This document shows, piece by piece, positions 60,901 to 64,000 of a stretch of DNA of 64,000 nucleotides (its first letter is position 1; every line of letters starts with the position of its first letter). Origin of the DNA: Tridacna crocea. Its lineage: Eukaryota > Mollusca > Bivalvia > Cardiida > Cardiidae. The stretch lies in assembly GCA_943736015.1 (NCBI GenBank), contig OX031065.1:29278427-29342426 (forward strand). The letters run 5' to 3'. Made by a program: the position numbers and the translations under genes. The notes below the pieces were generated by a model that did not search any database, was not told where the DNA came from, and saw only the letters and a program-made list of their open reading frames with translations.

Positions 60901-61114
60901 CACTGTGAACTCAATTCAGTAGTTCATTTACATTATAACAGAGTCTTTCTGCAACATGTTGAGCGTTTGCATTATGCTTATGTGTAATTTATGCTAGAAG
61001 ATGGTATTGCGATATATATTTTATTTTTTCAACAGTCTGTTACTTTTTCTATTCATGTACATTCCTGTTGCTCTTTTACTACATTTTATTGTATAGTGAA
61101 CTGTGTGTTGCTCA

Positions 61115-61120
61115 AATAAA
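61115..61120 (+). promoter_or_regulatory. Possible poly(A) signal, orphan 3' end
   Basis: AATAAA in TTGCTCAAATAAAACTTTC, preceded by about 100 bp of T-rich, repeat-free sequence. It looks like a transcript end, but no coding exon was found near it; it could be a distal alternative 3' end of gene 2. Confidence 0.25.
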
Positions 61121-61256
61121 ACTTTCATGAAAAACAAAATTTAAGCTTGACATACTTTCATGGCTTTCCTCCACAAAACCATCCATGGCCATCAGAATGC
61201 ACAAATAATTATATAATTTTACATGTTGGTATTTTACATACATATTGCCTACTTCA

Positions 61257-61480
61257 TTTAGCCCTTTACCACACAGCAAAATTTCATACTGGTCTACATT
61301 GAGGAAATTCATAGACGAAAATTGTCATGTTTTCAAATAATAATACTTGTTCTTGAATAGGTTATAAACATTGTGAGAAAAGGAGAAAATACTGATAACC
61401 AGCATTTTCTCCTTTTCCTACAATGTTTTCTACCCTTCCCACAGCAAATTTCAACTTTTCAGTTAAATTTGTAATGGTAA
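61257..61480. mobile_element. Symmetrised family A copy
   Basis: Both sides of the stem carry the same flank: TACTGGTCTACATTG...GTTATAAAC on the left and its mirror type GTTTTCTACCCTTCCCACAG, then AATTTCAACTTTTCAGTT, on the right. A normal copy has two different flanks. Confidence 0.65.
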
Positions 61481-61858
61481 AATTACTCAAGTTTTGGGGA
61501 TTTCTATTCAAATGGCTATGCCAATCAAAAATGTTTTGACCCATGTCAGCCTCCGAAAGGTGATAGGGCTCAATACTTTTGGCAGATGTATTAAGCCCTT
61601 TTTAACAGAGCCTGGTTCAAATGTTGATACACAGACACACACAATGAATGAGGGGCATATAGCAAGGGCTATAGATTGCTTGCCTTCAGCCAATTAAGTA
61701 AAGAAGAGACCTCCTGAAACCTAATATTTCTTTTAACACTTTAATCTCTCAGTATATTCAACATTACAAAGTCATTAAACAACACTATTTACAAAAGTTT
61801 TGCATGCATAAAAAATGATGAACATGACGTAATAATATTACCAGCATATTTAGCCCTT

Positions 61859-62074
61859 TTCAACCCTTGACCAAACAGTTTAACGACCCCGAGATAGAAG
61901 CCTTTTGAAACATTGTGGGAAAAGGAGAAAATGCTGGTAACCAGCATTTTCTCCTTTTTCCCACATTGTTTTCTACCCTGCTGGGAAAAAATTCAATTTT
62001 TGAGTTTTTTTTGTCTTCTCCAAGTGCTTTCCATTTCGACAAGTCTAAAATTTTGTCGTTAGGGAAACAGTTAA
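61859..62074 (+). mobile_element. Family A
   Basis: Left end CAACCCTTGACC without TTAA; perfect tip; right TTAA. Confidence 0.82.
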
Positions 62075-62135
62075 TGTGTGAGGGAAACAACATAACAAAG
62101 CTCCTATCACTTGAAGACGTTTTTTTCTTTTGCCA

Positions 62136-62364
62136 TTAACCCATTACCACACAATCCCTACTTTTGACGCCCCTGAGAAAGAAGCCTTTAAAAAACATTG
62201 TGGGAAAAGGAGAAAATGCTGTTAACCAGCATTTTCTCCTTTTCCCACAATGTTTTCTACCCCTCACAAAACAAAATTCAGATTGTCAGTTACTCTTATC
62301 TTGTCGTCTGCAAATGCTTTCGATTTGGACAAGTCTAAAATATTGTCGTTTGGTAATGGGTTAA
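62136..62364 (+). mobile_element. TTAA hairpin MITE, family A
   Basis: A clean copy: TTAACCCATTACCACACAAT start, GGTAATGGGTTAA end; one mismatch at the tip (CTGTTAACCAGC). Confidence 0.92.
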
Positions 62365-62467
62365 TTTTACTTTGAAAAGTAATACTGCAAATGTAGAAAT
62401 GCTTCACTCATGGTGAGCAATTTCTCCAGCTGCCATTTTTTTTTTCTTTTTCGTGTGTATTTATATG

Positions 62468-62953
62468 TATTAACCCTCTAAAGTACAATCCTGATTTTTA
62501 ATGACTGAGAAAAAATTTTAAAAATATTGTGGGAAAAGGAGAAAAATGCTGAAAACCAGAATTTTAGTTCTTTTCCAGCAATGTTTACTACTCTATCCAA
62601 GTTTAACCCTTTACCACACAAGCCCGACTGTTTACGACCCCGAAAAAAGAAGCCTTTAACCCATTACCACACAATAACCAGCATTTTCTCCTTTTCCCAC
62701 AGTGTTTTCTACCCTTCCCAGAACAAATTTCAAATTTTCAGTCACTTTTATTTTGTCATCTGCAAATACTTTCAATTTGGACCGGTCTAAAATTTTCTCG
62801 TGTGGTAGAGTTAAACAGCATTTTCTCCTTTTCCCACAATGTTTTCTACCCTTCACAAATCAAATTTTAAATTTTCACTCACTTTTATTTTGTCAACTGC
62901 AAATGCTTTCGATTTGGACAAGCCTAAAATATTGTTGCTTGGTAAAGAGTTAA
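62468..62953 (+). mobile_element. Pile of three or four broken family A copies
   Basis: 62468-62590 truncated copy; 62601-62655 left end only, then TTAACCCATTACCACACAAT-AACCAGC, a left end joined straight to a right stem arm (62656-62815); 62816-62953 right half only. The breaks cluster at the stem. Confidence 0.72.
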
Positions 62954-63178
62954 ACCTTTACCCCATGAGGCATTTCTATGGTATCTCTAATTGAACCTAA
63001 ATAACAGCAAGGATGAAGCCATTTATTATGTGTATATAACACCTTTTGATTGCATAGAAAACATTGTGACAAAAGGTGAAATTGCTCGTCACGAGCAATT
63101 TCACCTTTTGCCACAATATTTTCCAAAGGCTCCTACAAGCAATGCGTAGAAACGAGTATCTATGGAGTAAAGGGTTAA
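62950..63178 (-). mobile_element. TTAA hairpin MITE, family B
   Basis: Begins at the TTAA that ends the preceding A fragment; stem nearly perfect. Confidence 0.9.
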
Positions 63179-63406
63179 GATACTGATTTTGTCGTCTTCA
63201 AATGCTTTTGACTGGTCCACAACATTGTTGTTTTGTTTAGGGTTAATGCTTATTTTTCATTGATAATCCATCTCTAAAAGCCATGTTGCGAAAGACGGCT
63301 AAAGTAAATTTCTTTAAAAGCCTTTACCACAAAACTGTTGATATAACAAAATTGAAAGCATATGCATGTATATATTATATGTATGTATATGACAAATCAA
63401 ATGTAA

Positions 63407-63622
63407 CCGTAACTCATTTCCAAACTACAAAATTTTAGGTTTGTCCAGATTGAAAGCATTTGCAGAATGACTGAAAATTTGAAAGTTTGTTTTGTGAAGG
63501 GTAGAAAACATTGATGGAAATGGAGAAATGGTGGTTACAACATTTTCTCCTTTTTCCACAATATTTTCAACAAGTTTATTCCTTGTATTTGTTAAAACCA
63601 GGGATTGTGTAGTATAGGATTA
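63407..63622 (-). mobile_element. Family A, old copy
   Basis: GGAAATGGAGAAATGGTGGTTA stem with several losses; right end GATTGTGTAGTATAGGATTA. Confidence 0.65.
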
Positions 63623-64000
63623 TGGAGATTACAAGCTCACATCATCTATAAAACATAACTGAACTGGGATTTTTCAACAATGTTTTCGGTATCTGTACAA
63701 TGTATGGTTGTTAAAAGCAGTATTTGTTCAGTAATGGGAAATGAAAATAATTAAATTCAAACACAAAACAAGAGAAATAATGAAAGCGGAATAATGGGGA
63801 TGGTGACTTTGTACTACAATCTTTTATGAAGTTATATTCAATGACTGTTTATTTTGTTCTCTATTAGTAGCATGCTACAGCATAACACAAGAACACTCCA
63901 TGTGAATGCCAAAACTTGACTGGAATTGCTTTCAGAAAAAGATTTTCAGTGAAAAATTTAAGTTCAATACAAAGGAGTGTAACTAGGCTAAATGTTGCAA

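Noticed and set aside
62656-62953. Possible single intact MITE
   Set aside because: The left end joins directly to a right stem arm and a second right half follows, so it is a composite of broken copies.

Overview
This window looks like metazoan nuclear DNA, most probably from a bivalve mollusc. It is AT-rich, with short exons in very long introns, GT-AG splice sites, no operons and no long open reading frames. The repeat types are ones I associate with bivalves: sequences capped by an AGCTCACCTGAG head and a GGGCCATCATGGCCC tail, GCGCAGGCTGATC-type repeats, and dense hairpin MITEs. The species cannot be fixed from sequence alone.

Two protein-coding genes are supported, both on the + strand. 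Gene 1 (exons at 1285-1408, 9397-9658, 15692-15750, 17759-17895, 19003-19168, 20897-21088, 22810-22952 and 26865-26999; its 5' part lies before the window) joins phase-perfectly into a 405-residue C-terminal segment. That segment has a long disordered linker, a RHIM amyloid motif (core VQVGDRNVMVV), a lysine-rich tract and a C-terminal death domain. This is the RIPK1-type C-terminal order, so the gene is a RIPK1-like innate immune / cell-death signalling protein, or an IMD-like adaptor if no kinase lies upstream. Gene 2 (exons at 37816-38038, 47665-47726, 50944-51002, 52207-52354, 54088-54152 and 56795-56858) gives a complete 206-residue basic, Tyr/Pro/Arg-rich protein. It resembles small ciliary or sperm microtubule-inner proteins; TEPP/SPMIP8 is a tentative candidate.

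Most of the rest is mobile or repetitive DNA. The dominant component is a family of ~225-bp elements flanked by TTAA. Each has a ~60-bp almost perfect palindrome in its centre (ACATTGTGGG / AAAAGGAG / AAAATGCTGG, then its mirror). I count about 60 complete, partial or rearranged copies by eye, roughly one per kilobase. A second family (B) has the same architecture with a different stem (AAAAGGTGAAATTGCTCG and mirror). Copies insert into each other, share TTAA boundaries in chains, lose the stem, and in one place have become a tandem array. Several lie within 25-75 bp of exon boundaries, and one starts 3 bp after the stop codon of gene 1.

Other components are: 'capped' arrays with variable tandem cores (1-840, 1714-2260, 4866-5327, 6370-6677, 10372-13277, 24979-25828, 30663-32165, 34290-34930); two related palindromic elements with exact 7-bp target duplications (45851-46657, 47372-47512); a 676-bp TTAA element (13993-14668); and several other inverted-repeat MITE families. 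No transposase, reverse transcriptase, rRNA, functional tRNA or CRISPR array was recognised.
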